Source of the DNA: CBCXTT01 sp965178295
Lineage (GTDB): Bacteria > Pseudomonadota > Alphaproteobacteria > UBA7879
Direction: 5' to 3'
NCBI GenBank assembly: GCA_965178295.1
Contig: CBCXTT010000003.1
Coordinates: 124,001 to 188,000, forward strand
Length of the DNA stretch: 64,000 nucleotides
Positions 1 through 10,029 of this stretch are shown here, piece by piece. The translations under genes were made by a program, and so were the position numbers. Position 1 is the first letter of the stretch; each line of letters opens with the position of its first letter. The notes below the pieces were generated by a model. That model saw only the letters and a list, made by a program, of their open reading frames with translations, had not been told where the DNA came from and ran no database searches.

Positions 1-37
1 ATATATTCCAATTTTAACGTATTATTTTTGGCCATAA

Positions 38-1516
38 TTACGTTGCTTTTTCGCGGGCTAATTTAGTGAAGCGTTGATTCAAGGCTCCAACCGCTATGAC
101 CCAGCATATGATGATCAATACAAGAATAATCGCTAAGTAGGGGGCTATCATAAGCTGGGTGCCACCAACAATAATGAGCAAAATTTGCTGTAAGGCAGAT
201 CCGCCTAGCTTCCCCACACGCCCACTGAGAACATCAATAGCAGCCTTGCCCTTGATTTTTAATTCAGCGTCCAGTGGAATGTACGCCATCTCTCTCGTTG
301 CATTGAAAAAGCTGAATTTTGTGGACCTTGCAGATAGGTTTTGAATGAGACCCATCCAACTTGATGCAAGTATCGGACTCATCCCAACAACGCAGGTTTT
401 TAAGAAAAATTCTCCGTATAGTGTGAGTCCAAAAAATAATGTGCTCGTTATGAGCATGACAATAGGAGTCACCAAAGCACTTGCATACCAACTAAATTTA
501 CGTACTACATTTACACCAATGATGCCTGTTACAAACATTACTCCTGCTAGCCACAGATTAAAATCACCCATAAAATCACTGTATAGACGTTTGGTTGGGA
601 ACATAATCTTTAGCTGACTTTTCCACGTAATTTCCACAATGTTTATGGAGATATTGTATGCAATAGCGAGGATGGCTATGTAAACCAAGTAATCGGATTT
701 AATGATGTGTTTGAAGCTTTCAAACAAGGACAATTTTATTTCCATGTTCTTATGCACTTTGCCATGCTCCGGGTGATAGCGTTGGGCATCAGTAACTACA
801 TGTGCGTTCACCCAGTGGTAAATGCACATCACAATCACGCAATTTAAAACCACAACACCCATCATGATCTGGAATATCACAGACCACTCAAGATCTAAGC
901 GGTTTAGATATTTTGTAAGCCCGCCTGCAGCCATCATACCAAATGCACTAAATGTACCATACATCATATAAAAACGCTTGGCTTGTTGAACGGGGGTGAT
1001 TTGATTAGCAAACTGCCAGAAAAGCAGAGTGAGCACAACCGCTGCCCACATTTCTGAAAAAGCATAAAATAAGGTGTATACCCAATATCCGATCATAGGA
1101 AAAAACCACTTGAGATGAGGATGTATGGTTTGAAGCTGATTCAGTGTTTCAGGGGACATGTTAAGCAAGATACGATTAGGGTATAAAACGAAGGCAAACA
1201 GAGCATATACAAGTGCAAACGTTGTGATTATACCGTAGAAAAGCGTGCGTTGTCGGAGCCTATTAGACAACCAGGCGTAAAGCATGACAAAAGCAATGGA
1301 GACCGGGAAAACAACCCACATCTTTATAAAGCTTATTGTTTCAGCCCCTGATCCATGCGATGCAACAATGAGTGTGTCCTTTGTATTGTGCACAAGCCAA
1401 AAGTTAAAGATTATAAAAATCTGCATAAAGGCCATGGGGAAAAACTTGGAGAACTCGGTGCGATGAATGGGGAATAAGCGAAGTCGAAGCTTTGAAGAAA
1501 AATTTGGCTGAATCAT
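38..1516 (-). CDS. tlc: ATP/ADP translocase (NTT family)
   Basis: This is an inner-membrane nucleotide carrier of the bacterial/plastid NTT family, which in intracellular bacteria exchanges host ATP for bacterial ADP or imports other nucleotides. The 492-residue protein has the family's size and about 11-12 hydrophobic helices. The first helix ends in NTKDTL (residues 44-49), followed by GSGAETISFIK (55-65), both hallmark stretches with the conserved lysine and glutamate. Downstream are further family-like stretches such as the N-A-T-R-E-M-A-Y-I-P-L segment near residue 408. It is transcribed alone and diverges from the repeat-protein gene. The family assignment is firm; the exact substrate (ATP/ADP or other NTPs) cannot be read from sequence. 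It is the strongest indication of an intracellular lifestyle. Confidence 0.93.
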   Translation of the reverse strand: MIQPNFSSKLRLRLFPIHRTEFSKFFPMAFMQIFIIFNFWLVHNTKDTLIVASHGSGAETISFIKMWVVFPVSIAFVMLYAWLSNRLRQRTLFYGIITTFALVYALFAFVLYPNRILLNMSPETLNQLQTIHPHLKWFFPMIGYWVYTLFYAFSEMWAAVVLTLLFWQFANQITPVQQAKRFYMMYGTFSAFGMMAAGGLTKYLNRLDLEWSVIFQIMMGVVVLNCVIVMCIYHWVNAHVVTDAQRYHPEHGKVHKNMEIKLSLFESFKHIIKSDYLVYIAILAIAYNISINIVEITWKSQLKIMFPTKRLYSDFMGDFNLWLAGVMFVTGIIGVNVVRKFSWYASALVTPIVMLITSTLFFGLTLYGEFFLKTCVVGMSPILASSWMGLIQNLSARSTKFSFFNATREMAYIPLDAELKIKGKAAIDVLSGRVGKLGGSALQQILLIIVGGTQLMIAPYLAIILVLIIICWVIAVGALNQRFTKLAREKAT

Positions 1517-1646
1517 TACTGCTATCTACCGAGTGAACCCATATCCGTCGTAGCATGTTTCTCATTGTTTGAGCAAGAAAAAAGTTGTTTGTTTTTGTAT
1601 ATGCTGTAGAATGATGGTTCCATTGTTTGTTTTGTTGAGGTGATTT

Positions 1647-4293
1647 ATGAAAAATTGTTTTTTAGTTTTTTTCTTTTCTTTTGTTGCACTATCCGATTTA
1701 AGTGTGTTGGCAACGCGGGTGCATGATAAATCGCCGGCCGAAGTTTCAACGATGCCGTTGAAGAGATTTGTCTGGGATTCTCAAGAGGTTAATGATGGCA
1801 TTGAAGCATTTACTGGTCACAAAAACGCCGTGCCTTTGTGGCACTTGTCTGCTTTGGGACCGTATGATGATAATCCGATTTCTAATTTTTACCGCTCACC
1901 TGATGGTGTGGCGCCTATGGGGACACGTCATGAGTTTGGTCGTGGCGTTGTTTACGTGCATACCTACAATCCAGACGGTCTTGGGAGCAATTTGTATCGC
2001 ACAATTCCAAGGATACCGTCCGATATAATAAAGGTGTCACGCAATGGTGCAGCTGTTCAAACAGGGTTGATGGTATCTGGTCTCGGGAAGGCGTTTGTGC
2101 CTCTACTGCCGGACTCTGTACAAGCTTATCTTGAGCATGGAATACATAAAGATTTGCCTGTGGAAATCAGTATTTCATCCCAAGATATACCGTGGACAAA
2201 AAAAGCGCTTGCTGACAACCTTGTATTGCGCCCACAATATGCTGTTCTTCCTAATGAACCTTATTCAGAAGCAGGGTATAAAAAGAAAGTGTTTGATACA
2301 GAGACCGCGATTTATTCGCCCGATAATACGCTTTCTTTAAAAGCGAAGGGTAAGGATGGCGCCATCACTAAGGGCGCAGGACATGAGATGTTAGCTGGGT
2401 ACTCGGCGCATATAAGTGGAGCAAATCCACTTGTCGTTTTATCTCCTAACCAACCAGGTCTTCTAGGCCTGACGCACAACGGAACAGCGTTTTGGTCGAC
2501 ATTTGTTATCCTCGATAAGAGGACGAAAGCACCACAAAAAATTTATGTGAATGCCAGCCTGATGCTCAGCGATCATCAAGCGATGCTGTTTAGCGATATT
2601 CTTAGCAGGGCGCACACACTGAGGGAGGTGCTTGTGGCCATGAAAGATACGGCAGAGTTTGGCGGGGGTGCTAGCTTAGACGTGATGCAAGGTCTTTTTG
2701 AGCGCGGACATGTGTATGGAATGAACTGGGGTGACCCTGCAGTTGTGACAGCGGCGCTAGATGCCAAAGTGTCAACAGAACATGCTAAGGCACATGCTAG
2801 TGGTGGGAAGCCGAAAGAGCATGCAAAAAAAACCTGACGAAACAAAGTCTAAAGCTGCAACATCGAAATCTGTCGATCCTTCCCCGGCACATGCTAGTGG
2901 TGGGAAGCCGAAAGAGCATGCAAAAAAACCTGACGAAACAAAGTCTAAAGCTGCAACATCGAAATCTGTCGATCCTTCCCCGGCACATGCTAGTGGTGGG
3001 AAGCCGAAAGAGCATGCAAAAAAACCTGACGAAACAAAGTCTAAAGCTGCAACATCGAAATCTGTCGATCCTTCCCCGGCACATGCTAGTGGTGGGAAGC
3101 CGAAAGAGCATGCAAAAAAACCTGACGAAACAAAGTCTAAAGCTGCAACATCGAAATCTGTCGATCCTTCCCCGGCACATGCTAGTGGTGGGAAGCCGAA
3201 AGAGCATGCAAAAAAACCTGACGAAACAAAGTCTAAAGCTGCAACATCGAAATCTGTCGATCCTTCCCCGGCACATGCTAGTGGTGGGAAGCCGAAAGAG
3301 CATGCAAAAAAACCTGACGAAACAAAGTCTAAAGCTGCAACATCGAAATCTGTCGATCCTTCCCCGGCACATGCTAGTGGTGGGAAGCCGAAAGAGCATG
3401 CAAAAAAACCTGACGAAACAAAGTCTAAAGCTGCAACATCGAAATCTGTCGATCCTTCCCCGGCACATGCTAGTGGTGGGAAGCCGAAAGAGCATGCAAA
3501 AAAACCTGACGAAACAAAGTCTAAAGCTGCAACATCGAAATCTGTCGATCCTTCCCCGGCACATGCTAGTGGTGGGAAGCCGAAAGAGCATGCAAAAAAA
3601 CCTGACGAAACAAAGTCTAAAGCTGCAACATCGAAATCTGTCGATCCTTCCCCGGCACATGCTAGTGGTGGGAAGCCGAAAGAGCATGCAAAAAAACCTG
3701 ACGAAACAAAGTCTAAAGCTGCAACATCGAAATCTGTCGATCCTTCCCCGGCACATGCTAGTGGTGGGAAGCCGAAAGAGCATGCAAAAAAACCTGACGA
3801 AACAAAGTCTAAAGCTGCAACATCGAAATCTGTCGATCCTTCCCCGGCACATGCTAGTGGTGGGAAGCCGAAAGAGCATGCAAAAAAACCTGACGAAACA
3901 AAGTCTAAAGCTGCAACATCGAAATCTGTCGATCCTTCCCCGGCACATGCTAGTGGTGGGAAGCCGAAAGAGCATGCAAAAAAACCTGACGAAACAAAGT
4001 CTAAAGCCAAGACGCACCCAGTTCAAATTAATACAGAAAAAGCTATAGGGCTGCCATATGAGGTGATGGAAGCAGCAATGCATTGGGCAAAAACACACGA
4101 CACAGAACACACAAAGGCTGCAGTTGCATTTTTAGCAAGACTGAAAGCACTGTACGATGGCGCTGCAAATGGAAGTTTGGGAAAAGATGAGAGAATTAGG
4201 CAGTCTAATGCATTGAAAGCCGAATACAGGGAAGGGGAGTTGAAGGCGCAGTTTACCGCCTGGAATAGTAAGAGAAAATATCATAAGCCATAG
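1647..4293 (+). CDS. Secreted tandem-repeat protein, interrupted by a +1 A frameshift
   Basis: I recognise no family. As read, translation from ATG 1647 (after a GAGGTG ribosome site) gives 396 residues and stops at 2835-2837. Residues 1-22 look like a Sec signal peptide, and residues 23-381 form a globular-looking region. A Lys/Pro/Ser-rich 32-residue repeat then begins. The first repeat unit has eight A's (2825-2832) where every later copy has seven. This gives Ala-Lys-Lys-Thr-stop instead of Ala-Lys-Lys-Pro-Asp. With one A removed the frame runs to 4293 and gives 881 residues: signal peptide, 359-residue N-domain, 406 residues of repeats, and a 94-residue C-terminal domain rich in Ala, Lys and Glu. 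The repeat is basic (7 Lys, 2 His against 4 acidic) and probably disordered. I infer an exported, possibly host-exposed, protein whose full-length form depends on the A tract. Confidence 0.7.
2790..4008 (+). repeat. 96-bp tandem repeat, 12 full copies plus a partial 13th
   Basis: The unit encodes 32 residues beginning AHASGGKPKEHAKKPDE and ending SVDPSP. Successive starts lie at 2790, 2887 and then every 96 bp to 3943; the 13th copy breaks off after 66 bp. Copies 2-12 appear identical base for base, and copy 1 differs only by one extra A at 2825-2832. Such uniformity points to recent expansion or active homogenisation. The unit length is divisible by three, so copy-number changes would keep the frame. 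Confidence 0.97.
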
Positions 4294-4557
4294 GGCAATT
4301 AAAAATTTAGTTTGAAAAAATCACTAGAACAATAAGAATAGTGCTCATGATGTAGGTATGGTTCTATTTTTAATAGACTCAAATAGTGGTCAGAACAAAA
4401 AACTGGCCACGCATTGTATGCGATAGCGTGTGTATGGGGATTCAATAACTCCGAACATTGAATTTATTTTTGTTTTTTTACATAGGGTATTTCTGCCGTG
4501 TTTTGCGTTTTGTATGCAATCCTGATATAGAGAAAATACAGCTTTATTGGAGGATAA

Positions 4558-5169
4558 ATGGCTAAATTATATTTTTACTATTCAGCGATGAATGCAGGAA
4601 AAACAACAACGCTTTTACAGTCTAATCATAATTATCAGGAACGTGGTATGGGCACTCTTATGTTTATCCCCGTAATTGATAATCGATATGAAACTGGAAA
4701 AATTACATCTAGGATCGGCTTGTCAGCCGATGCAACCACCTTTGGCGATAGCTTTGATTTCTTCACATTTATTCACGAAAAAATCCTGGATAAAAAGAGA
4801 AATATTCACTGCGTTCTAGTTGATGAGGCGCATTTTTTACAAAAATATCATGTGGAGCAACTGGCGCGTGTGGCTGATTGTCTGAATGTTCCTGTATTGG
4901 CTTATGGTTTAAGGACAGACTTTCAAGGGGAGCCATTTGTGGGGAGTCAGTATTTGCTTTCATGGGCTGAGGAATTAATAGAAATAAAAACAACTTGTCA
5001 TTGCGGAAAAAAAGCAACAATGAATGTGCGTATTGACGCAATGGGGAAAAAAGTTCTTGAAGGTGATCAAATTGATATCGGAGGAAATGATCGGTATACC
5101 TCAACGTGTCGTAAACACTTTACTTCAAGAGATGCGGGTCAGAGAGTAGCGTCTAAGTGTTGTCCTTAA
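4558..5169 (+). CDS. tdk: Thymidine kinase
   Basis: Phosphorylates thymidine to dTMP in the cytosolic salvage pathway. The 203-residue length is typical of the TK1-type family. The P-loop SAMNAGKTT lies at residues 9-17, the Walker-B-like LVDEAHFL near residue 90, the lasso-region YGLRTDFQGE near 116, and cysteines of the structural zinc site at CHC (about 148-150) and CRKHF near the end. TTGGAGG precedes the ATG by about six bases. It stands alone between the repeat protein and convergent pepP. With the nucleotide carrier it suggests supply of the DNA precursor pool from salvage. Confidence 0.93.
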   Translation: MAKLYFYYSAMNAGKTTTLLQSNHNYQERGMGTLMFIPVIDNRYETGKITSRIGLSADATTFGDSFDFFTFIHEKILDKKRNIHCVLVDEAHFLQKYHVEQLARVADCLNVPVLAYGLRTDFQGEPFVGSQYLLSWAEELIEIKTTCHCGKKATMNVRIDAMGKKVLEGDQIDIGGNDRYTSTCRKHFTSRDAGQRVASKCCP

Positions 5170-5324
5170 CTATCTCGATCAACTATAGAAAGTATATATC
5201 AGTAGCGAGAGTGTTTAATGATGCATTTTCTGACCTTTTTTGTCCTGAGAGATAGAGGCTTTCTTGAGGTGGGCGATGCAGTGGCATAGAGGTAGGCGTC
5301 TCAACGGAATGATGGGATATAGAG

Positions 5325-6998
5325 CTATTCACACTCCCCCACTTCTTTTGTTGCGTACCCTTGATATGTATCGAGCCATTTTTTTTCTTCTTTTGAGAGC
5401 GCGCTTCTATCAATTAAATTTTCGTCAAATGGTACATATGTAAGTGTTTCAAAGGAACGCATTTTTGTGCCATTGACCTTCTGTTCCACAACAAGCATCA
5501 AATTTTCAAGCCTGATACCGTACTGGCCTTTCAAGTACAGACCGGGCTCATTAGACAAAATCATGCCGAGTTCTAGGACCGTATCGTTTGATCTGGGCGC
5601 AATGCTTTGCGGGCCTTCGTGTACAGATAAATAATGCCCAACGCCATGACCGGTGCTGTGACCAAAATTAAGGCCAGCGCGCCATAAAAACTGTCGGGCT
5701 AAGACATCGAGTTGTGCGCCTGTTGTTCCTTTTGGAAATACGGCCATTGCAAGGGCAATATGTCCTTTGAGTACAAGAGTGTAGTGGTGTTTTTGGATAC
5801 TTGTTGCCTGGCCACCAATAATAAAAGTGCGGGTAATATCTGTTGTCCCAAGATCAAAATATTGCCCACCTGAGTCTACTAAATACATGTCACCGCTTTT
5901 AATGGCCGCATTGTTTTTTTCTGTTGGCTGATAGTGGGGGAGTGCTGCATTTGATCCAGATGCTGATATTGTATTAAAGCTAAGCATATGAAGCGCTTTT
6001 GATGTACGTCTAAATTCTTCCAGCTTGCGCGCTGCAGAAATTTCTGTTTCCTTACCTGATGAACCATTAGCTTCAAGCCATTGTAAGAATTTTCTCATAG
6101 CAATTCCGTCTAAGCGCTGCGCTTCTTTCATGCCAGAAATTTCTGTTGCATTTTTGCATGCTTTGGGCAGCGCACAAGGGTCTGGGCCTAAGGTGGGTTG
6201 TTCACGAAACATATTTAATATGGCAACAGGGGTCGCTGGTGTGACAAGGCACCGTGTCGCCCTGGATAAAATGTGCGGCATATCATTAAAGGAGTGCAGA
6301 GAAACATTTGAAGGAAGCTGAGGGTAATCTTTAGGTTTACTAAAAAGGTTAACGCGACCATCCTTGTGAAGTAGAGTGTAGCAAAGAACGACTGGCGTGT
6401 TTGGAATGTCGCTCCCTCGCATGTTGAGCAACCAACAACTGGATGTTATATCAACAAAAAACGCAGTATCAACAGACCATTGTGCGAGATACTTTCCAAT
6501 GCGCATGCATTTACTCTTGATGGTGGTCCCCGTGCTATGTATAGAAAGTAAGGAAACGGGGCCACCAGTTTCTTCTGGGCGACTTTTCCACAGAGCATCA
6601 ATTGGATTAGGGGCAATAGGTTGTGCACGCCCTGCTTGTTGAATGATGACATCTAAGCTGTGTTGTGTATGGAGCCAAGGATCAAATCCCACAGTTTTGT
6701 CTTGCAGAGTATTTTGTATGGCCCAACAATTAAAATCTGTTTCTGTATAGGACCTAATTTCAAAATCGGGGGCTTGTGCGTGCGCTTGAAGTGTGTAGCG
6801 ACTATCCACAAAAAGCGTTGCTTTATTATGTTCGACTATCGCAAAACCTGCGGAGCCTGTGAATCCGCTTACCCAAGCGAGGCGTTGATCATGGGGCGGA
6901 ACAAATTCATTTTGAAATTGGTCTGACGTTGGAACAAGAAATGCATCAATCTCAAGAGATGTAAGCTTGTTTTGCAGGTCAAACAAATGCGAATTCAT
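5325..6998 (-). CDS. pepP: Xaa-Pro aminopeptidase (peptidase M24B)
   Basis: Cytosolic metallopeptidase that removes an N-terminal residue preceding proline. The 557-residue protein has two creatinase-like N-terminal domains followed by the pita-bread M24 domain. Metal ligands are visible as Asp in DSGGQYFDLGTTDITRT, His in GHGVGHYLSVHEGPQ, Glu in SNEPGLY and Glu in GIRLENL. Its ATG overlaps the stop of prmA as ATGA (6995-6998), so translation is probably coupled. It is last in the aspC - uvrD - prmA - pepP run. With pepA and the peptide importer it fits use of imported peptides as an amino acid source. Confidence 0.93.
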   Translation of the reverse strand: MNSHLFDLQNKLTSLEIDAFLVPTSDQFQNEFVPPHDQRLAWVSGFTGSAGFAIVEHNKATLFVDSRYTLQAHAQAPDFEIRSYTETDFNCWAIQNTLQDKTVGFDPWLHTQHSLDVIIQQAGRAQPIAPNPIDALWKSRPEETGGPVSLLSIHSTGTTIKSKCMRIGKYLAQWSVDTAFFVDITSSCWLLNMRGSDIPNTPVVLCYTLLHKDGRVNLFSKPKDYPQLPSNVSLHSFNDMPHILSRATRCLVTPATPVAILNMFREQPTLGPDPCALPKACKNATEISGMKEAQRLDGIAMRKFLQWLEANGSSGKETEISAARKLEEFRRTSKALHMLSFNTISASGSNAALPHYQPTEKNNAAIKSGDMYLVDSGGQYFDLGTTDITRTFIIGGQATSIQKHHYTLVLKGHIALAMAVFPKGTTGAQLDVLARQFLWRAGLNFGHSTGHGVGHYLSVHEGPQSIAPRSNDTVLELGMILSNEPGLYLKGQYGIRLENLMLVVEQKVNGTKMRSFETLTYVPFDENLIDRSALSKEEKKWLDTYQGYATKEVGECE

Positions 6999-7843
6999 AA
7001 AGGCTTCTCCAAAATAAGAGTTGTCCAGTTGTTGATATCAAATCGATGTCTGCAGATGAGCCCATGCTTTTTGTGAGTTTGTAGCACTGGATAAAATTGG
7101 GCCTCTAACATGCCTGATAAAACGGCGTATCCACCTGGATTAAGATAGCGGGACAAATCTAGGGACATATCAATTAGTTGCTTTGATAAAATATTTTCCA
7201 TGATAAGATCAAGTTTTTTATCCACCTGTTGGTATCCATTGCTTAGACGGGCTTCAACAGTCGGTGTGTTGTTTGTAATTGCATTTTCAGCTGTTGTTAC
7301 AATAGAGGCCGGGTCAAAGTCACAGGCTAAAACAGGAATAGACCATAGGCGGGCGATGGCTATTGCAAGAATGCCTGAGCCACATCCCATATCTAAGGCG
7401 TTGTGAAAGGCGCGCTTTTTGGCTAACCAGTCTAGCCCCAATAAACATCCTTGCGTTGTTTCATGCTTACCACTTCCAAAAACAACGGATGCCTCAATTT
7501 CAAGATTGATGGTATCTGTTGGTGGTACGATGTCAGCGTGAGCGCTATAGATAAAAAAACGACCGATACTGAGCGGAGGGAATTGTTGTCTATTTTCCTT
7601 AAGCCAATCTTTTTTAGGTAATATTTCTACATAAATAGGCCCTGATGGCTTAGGAAGACCAAAACATGTAAAGTGTTGCTCAAGTGTTAAAGCATCTATG
7701 GGGTGTGTAGCAATCAGAGAAACATCTGTGTTTTTCTTCTTTGGGAAGTCTGCCCATGATGCTGTCAGGTTAAGCTCATTTGTCATGCTAGAAAGACGTT
7801 TCAGGAGGTCTTGAGGATATGCAAAGGTTAGTTGAGTTAACAC
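6995..7843 (-). CDS. prmA: Ribosomal protein L11 methyltransferase
   Basis: SAM-dependent enzyme that trimethylates ribosomal protein L11. At 282 residues it has the normal size: a small N-terminal substrate-recognition domain and a Rossmann methyltransferase domain with motif I ALDMGCGSGILAIAIARL, a motif II acidic residue in ACDFDPASI, and the NILSKQLI segment typical of PrmA. Upstream of the fold, VVFGSGKHETTQGCL matches the family's GTGxHxTT loop. The start is GTG at 7843, sharing one base with the uvrD stop, and the gene overlaps pepP at the other end, so it is the middle cistron of a tightly packed run. Confidence 0.92.
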   Translation of the reverse strand: MLTQLTFAYPQDLLKRLSSMTNELNLTASWADFPKKKNTDVSLIATHPIDALTLEQHFTCFGLPKPSGPIYVEILPKKDWLKENRQQFPPLSIGRFFIYSAHADIVPPTDTINLEIEASVVFGSGKHETTQGCLLGLDWLAKKRAFHNALDMGCGSGILAIAIARLWSIPVLACDFDPASIVTTAENAITNNTPTVEARLSNGYQQVDKKLDLIMENILSKQLIDMSLDLSRYLNPGGYAVLSGMLEAQFYPVLQTHKKHGLICRHRFDINNWTTLILEKPL

Positions 7844-10029
7844 TAGATGCGCTCCAAAAATTTCTGCATAACACGCTTTTGACCTGCATGATCAAAATCT
7901 ATGAGAGCGGCTTCTGTATCAACGGACTTAATTGCGCCATAGCCAAATTTCTGATGAAAGATACGCTCACCTAAATAAAATCCTTCTTTTAGCTCCGACA
8001 CAGATTGCGCACCCATCTTTAGTTGTGGCGTGTTGCGATAGTGGCGCTGATTCTCCTCAGAGAGCCACGTAATATGCTCTTGAGGGATTTCGTCAATGAA
8101 GCGAGAGGGAGGACTATTTTGCCATTGACCAAAATAATGACGATTCGTCGCAAAGGAAATATACGCGCGCTTCTTGGCACGCGTGAGGGCAACATAGGCA
8201 AGGCGCCTCTCTTCTTCTATTGATCCATCTTCATAAGAGCGGTTTGCAGGAAACAGTCCTTCTGACCAGCCACATAAGAACACATAATCAAATTCGAGCC
8301 CTTTTGCTGCGTGCATGGTCATTACCGTTACAACATTCTCATTTTTTTGTCTTGCATTTTCTATCATTAAACTTATATGCTCAATAAATTCTTCCAGGCT
8401 TTCGTATTGGGCGATTGCCGACACAAGTTCTTTCAAGTTCTCAATGCGTCCCTGACTGTCAGCAGATTGATCCTGCTTCCACATTGCAATATAGCCCGTC
8501 TCTTCAAAAATAGATTTTGCCAGCTCAGCAGGTGGAATCATTTCTTTTGAAAGTCCCCACTGTTTGATATGAGCGATAAGTGTTCTGAGACTGTATTGTG
8601 CTTTTCCTTTTATCACATTTGTGTCCAAAAGCTGTTCTGCTGCAACCAAAAGAGAAATTTCATGAGCGCGCGCATGCGCGTGAATTAAGCGCATACAGCC
8701 AGGCCCGACACCGCGTCGAGGTGTATTAGCGATGCGCTCAAATGCAAGGCTATCGTTATGGTTAATGGACAAGCGAATATAGGAAACAGCATCTCGGATT
8801 TCTTGTCGCTCATAAAAACGCATACTACCTACAATCTGATATGGTATGTCCATGCTCATGAAGCATTCTTCAAATTCGCGAGTTTGAAAACCCATGCGCA
8901 CCAGGAGCGTTATATCAGATAAACGGTTTTTGCTACGCTGAAGTGCCTCAATTTCTTCGGCTGCCCAGCGTGCTTCCCCTCTGTTATCCCAAGTGTTTTT
9001 TACCATTATTTTTTCACCCGCAGGCTTAGCTGTCCAAAGTGTTTTTCCATGGCGATTTTCATTGTGATAAATGAGTCCGGAGGCAGCGCCTAAAATATGA
9101 CTTGTTGAGCGATAATTTTGCTCCAATTTTACAACTTTAGAACCCGGAAAATCATGCTCAAATCTCAAGATATTTCCCACTTCTGCGCCGCGCCAGCCAT
9201 AAATAGATTGATCATCATCCCCTACGCAGCAAATGTTTTTTCTGGTCTGAGATAACATGCGCAGCCAAAGATATTGGGCGATGTTAGTGTCCTGGTATTC
9301 ATCTACCAGGATGTAGTGAAATTGGTCCTGAAAGCACTGTAAGATATCATTATGTTCCATGAAGATTTGGATCATGTGCAGAAGTAAATTGCTGAAGTCA
9401 ACAGCATCCAAGTTCTTGAGTCGTTCTTCATAAATTTGATAAAGACGTCTGGCGACACTTGCGTGCTTATACTTACAATCTATGTCAGAAAGTTTATGGG
9501 GAAATAACGCACGGTCTTTCCAACTTGAAATAATGCCTAATATTACTTTCGCATTTTCCTTTCGATCATCGAGTTCTTCTTCTTTTAATATTTGGCGCAT
9601 TGTGCGTATCTGATCATCACTATTCAGAATAGTGTATTGACTGCTTAGGCCAACCAGTTCTGCATTCTGGCGCAGCATTCTTGCACAAATTCCATGAAAG
9701 GTACCGATCCAAAAGCCTTGCATGGATTGTCCGAAAAGATCTTCGGTGCGTGCACGCATTTCTGTTGCGGCCTTATTGGTAAAAGTAACGGCTAAGATCT
9801 GACTTGGCCATGCTTTGTCTTGAGTGAGGATTTCTGTGATGCGACTAATGAGCACCCGTGTTTTTCCCGTTCCCGCGCCTGCTAAGACGAGCAGAGGCCC
9901 ATCTATCGTTGTGACTGCTTCGCATTGTGGTTGGTTAAGATCTTCCAGGTGACGAGACACTGTTGGTCGATGCTGGGGAATGATTTCTGTCACGTAAGTT
10001 TCTCGCATGCTACTTTTATGCGATTGCAT
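7843..10029 (-). CDS. uvrD: UvrD/PcrA-family DNA helicase
   Basis: Superfamily 1A 3'-5' helicase for nucleotide excision and mismatch repair and clearing of recombination intermediates. The 728-residue protein carries the Q motif and Walker A (VLAGAGTGKTRVLISR, about residues 47-62), DEYQDTN (motif II), GDDDQSIYGWRGA (motif III), QNYRS (IV) and, in the second half, MTMHAAKGLEF (V) and VALTRAKKR (VI). The ATG at 10029 gives a 40-base overlap with aspC; a second ATG at 10008 (Met8) would shorten this to 19 bases and is equally possible. PcrA and UvrD cannot be separated reliably by eye. Confidence 0.93.
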   Translation of the reverse strand: MQSHKSSMRETYVTEIIPQHRPTVSRHLEDLNQPQCEAVTTIDGPLLVLAGAGTGKTRVLISRITEILTQDKAWPSQILAVTFTNKAATEMRARTEDLFGQSMQGFWIGTFHGICARMLRQNAELVGLSSQYTILNSDDQIRTMRQILKEEELDDRKENAKVILGIISSWKDRALFPHKLSDIDCKYKHASVARRLYQIYEERLKNLDAVDFSNLLLHMIQIFMEHNDILQCFQDQFHYILVDEYQDTNIAQYLWLRMLSQTRKNICCVGDDDQSIYGWRGAEVGNILRFEHDFPGSKVVKLEQNYRSTSHILGAASGLIYHNENRHGKTLWTAKPAGEKIMVKNTWDNRGEARWAAEEIEALQRSKNRLSDITLLVRMGFQTREFEECFMSMDIPYQIVGSMRFYERQEIRDAVSYIRLSINHNDSLAFERIANTPRRGVGPGCMRLIHAHARAHEISLLVAAEQLLDTNVIKGKAQYSLRTLIAHIKQWGLSKEMIPPAELAKSIFEETGYIAMWKQDQSADSQGRIENLKELVSAIAQYESLEEFIEHISLMIENARQKNENVVTVMTMHAAKGLEFDYVFLCGWSEGLFPANRSYEDGSIEEERRLAYVALTRAKKRAYISFATNRHYFGQWQNSPPSRFIDEIPQEHITWLSEENQRHYRNTPQLKMGAQSVSELKEGFYLGERIFHQKFGYGAIKSVDTEAALIDFDHAGQKRVMQKFLERI

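Noticed and set aside
2772..4110. Long minus-strand and alternative plus-strand frames of about 385-437 codons over the repeat array
   Set aside because: A 96-bp unit without stops in several frames stays open in all copies. These are mirror translations of the repeat with no ribosome site of their own.
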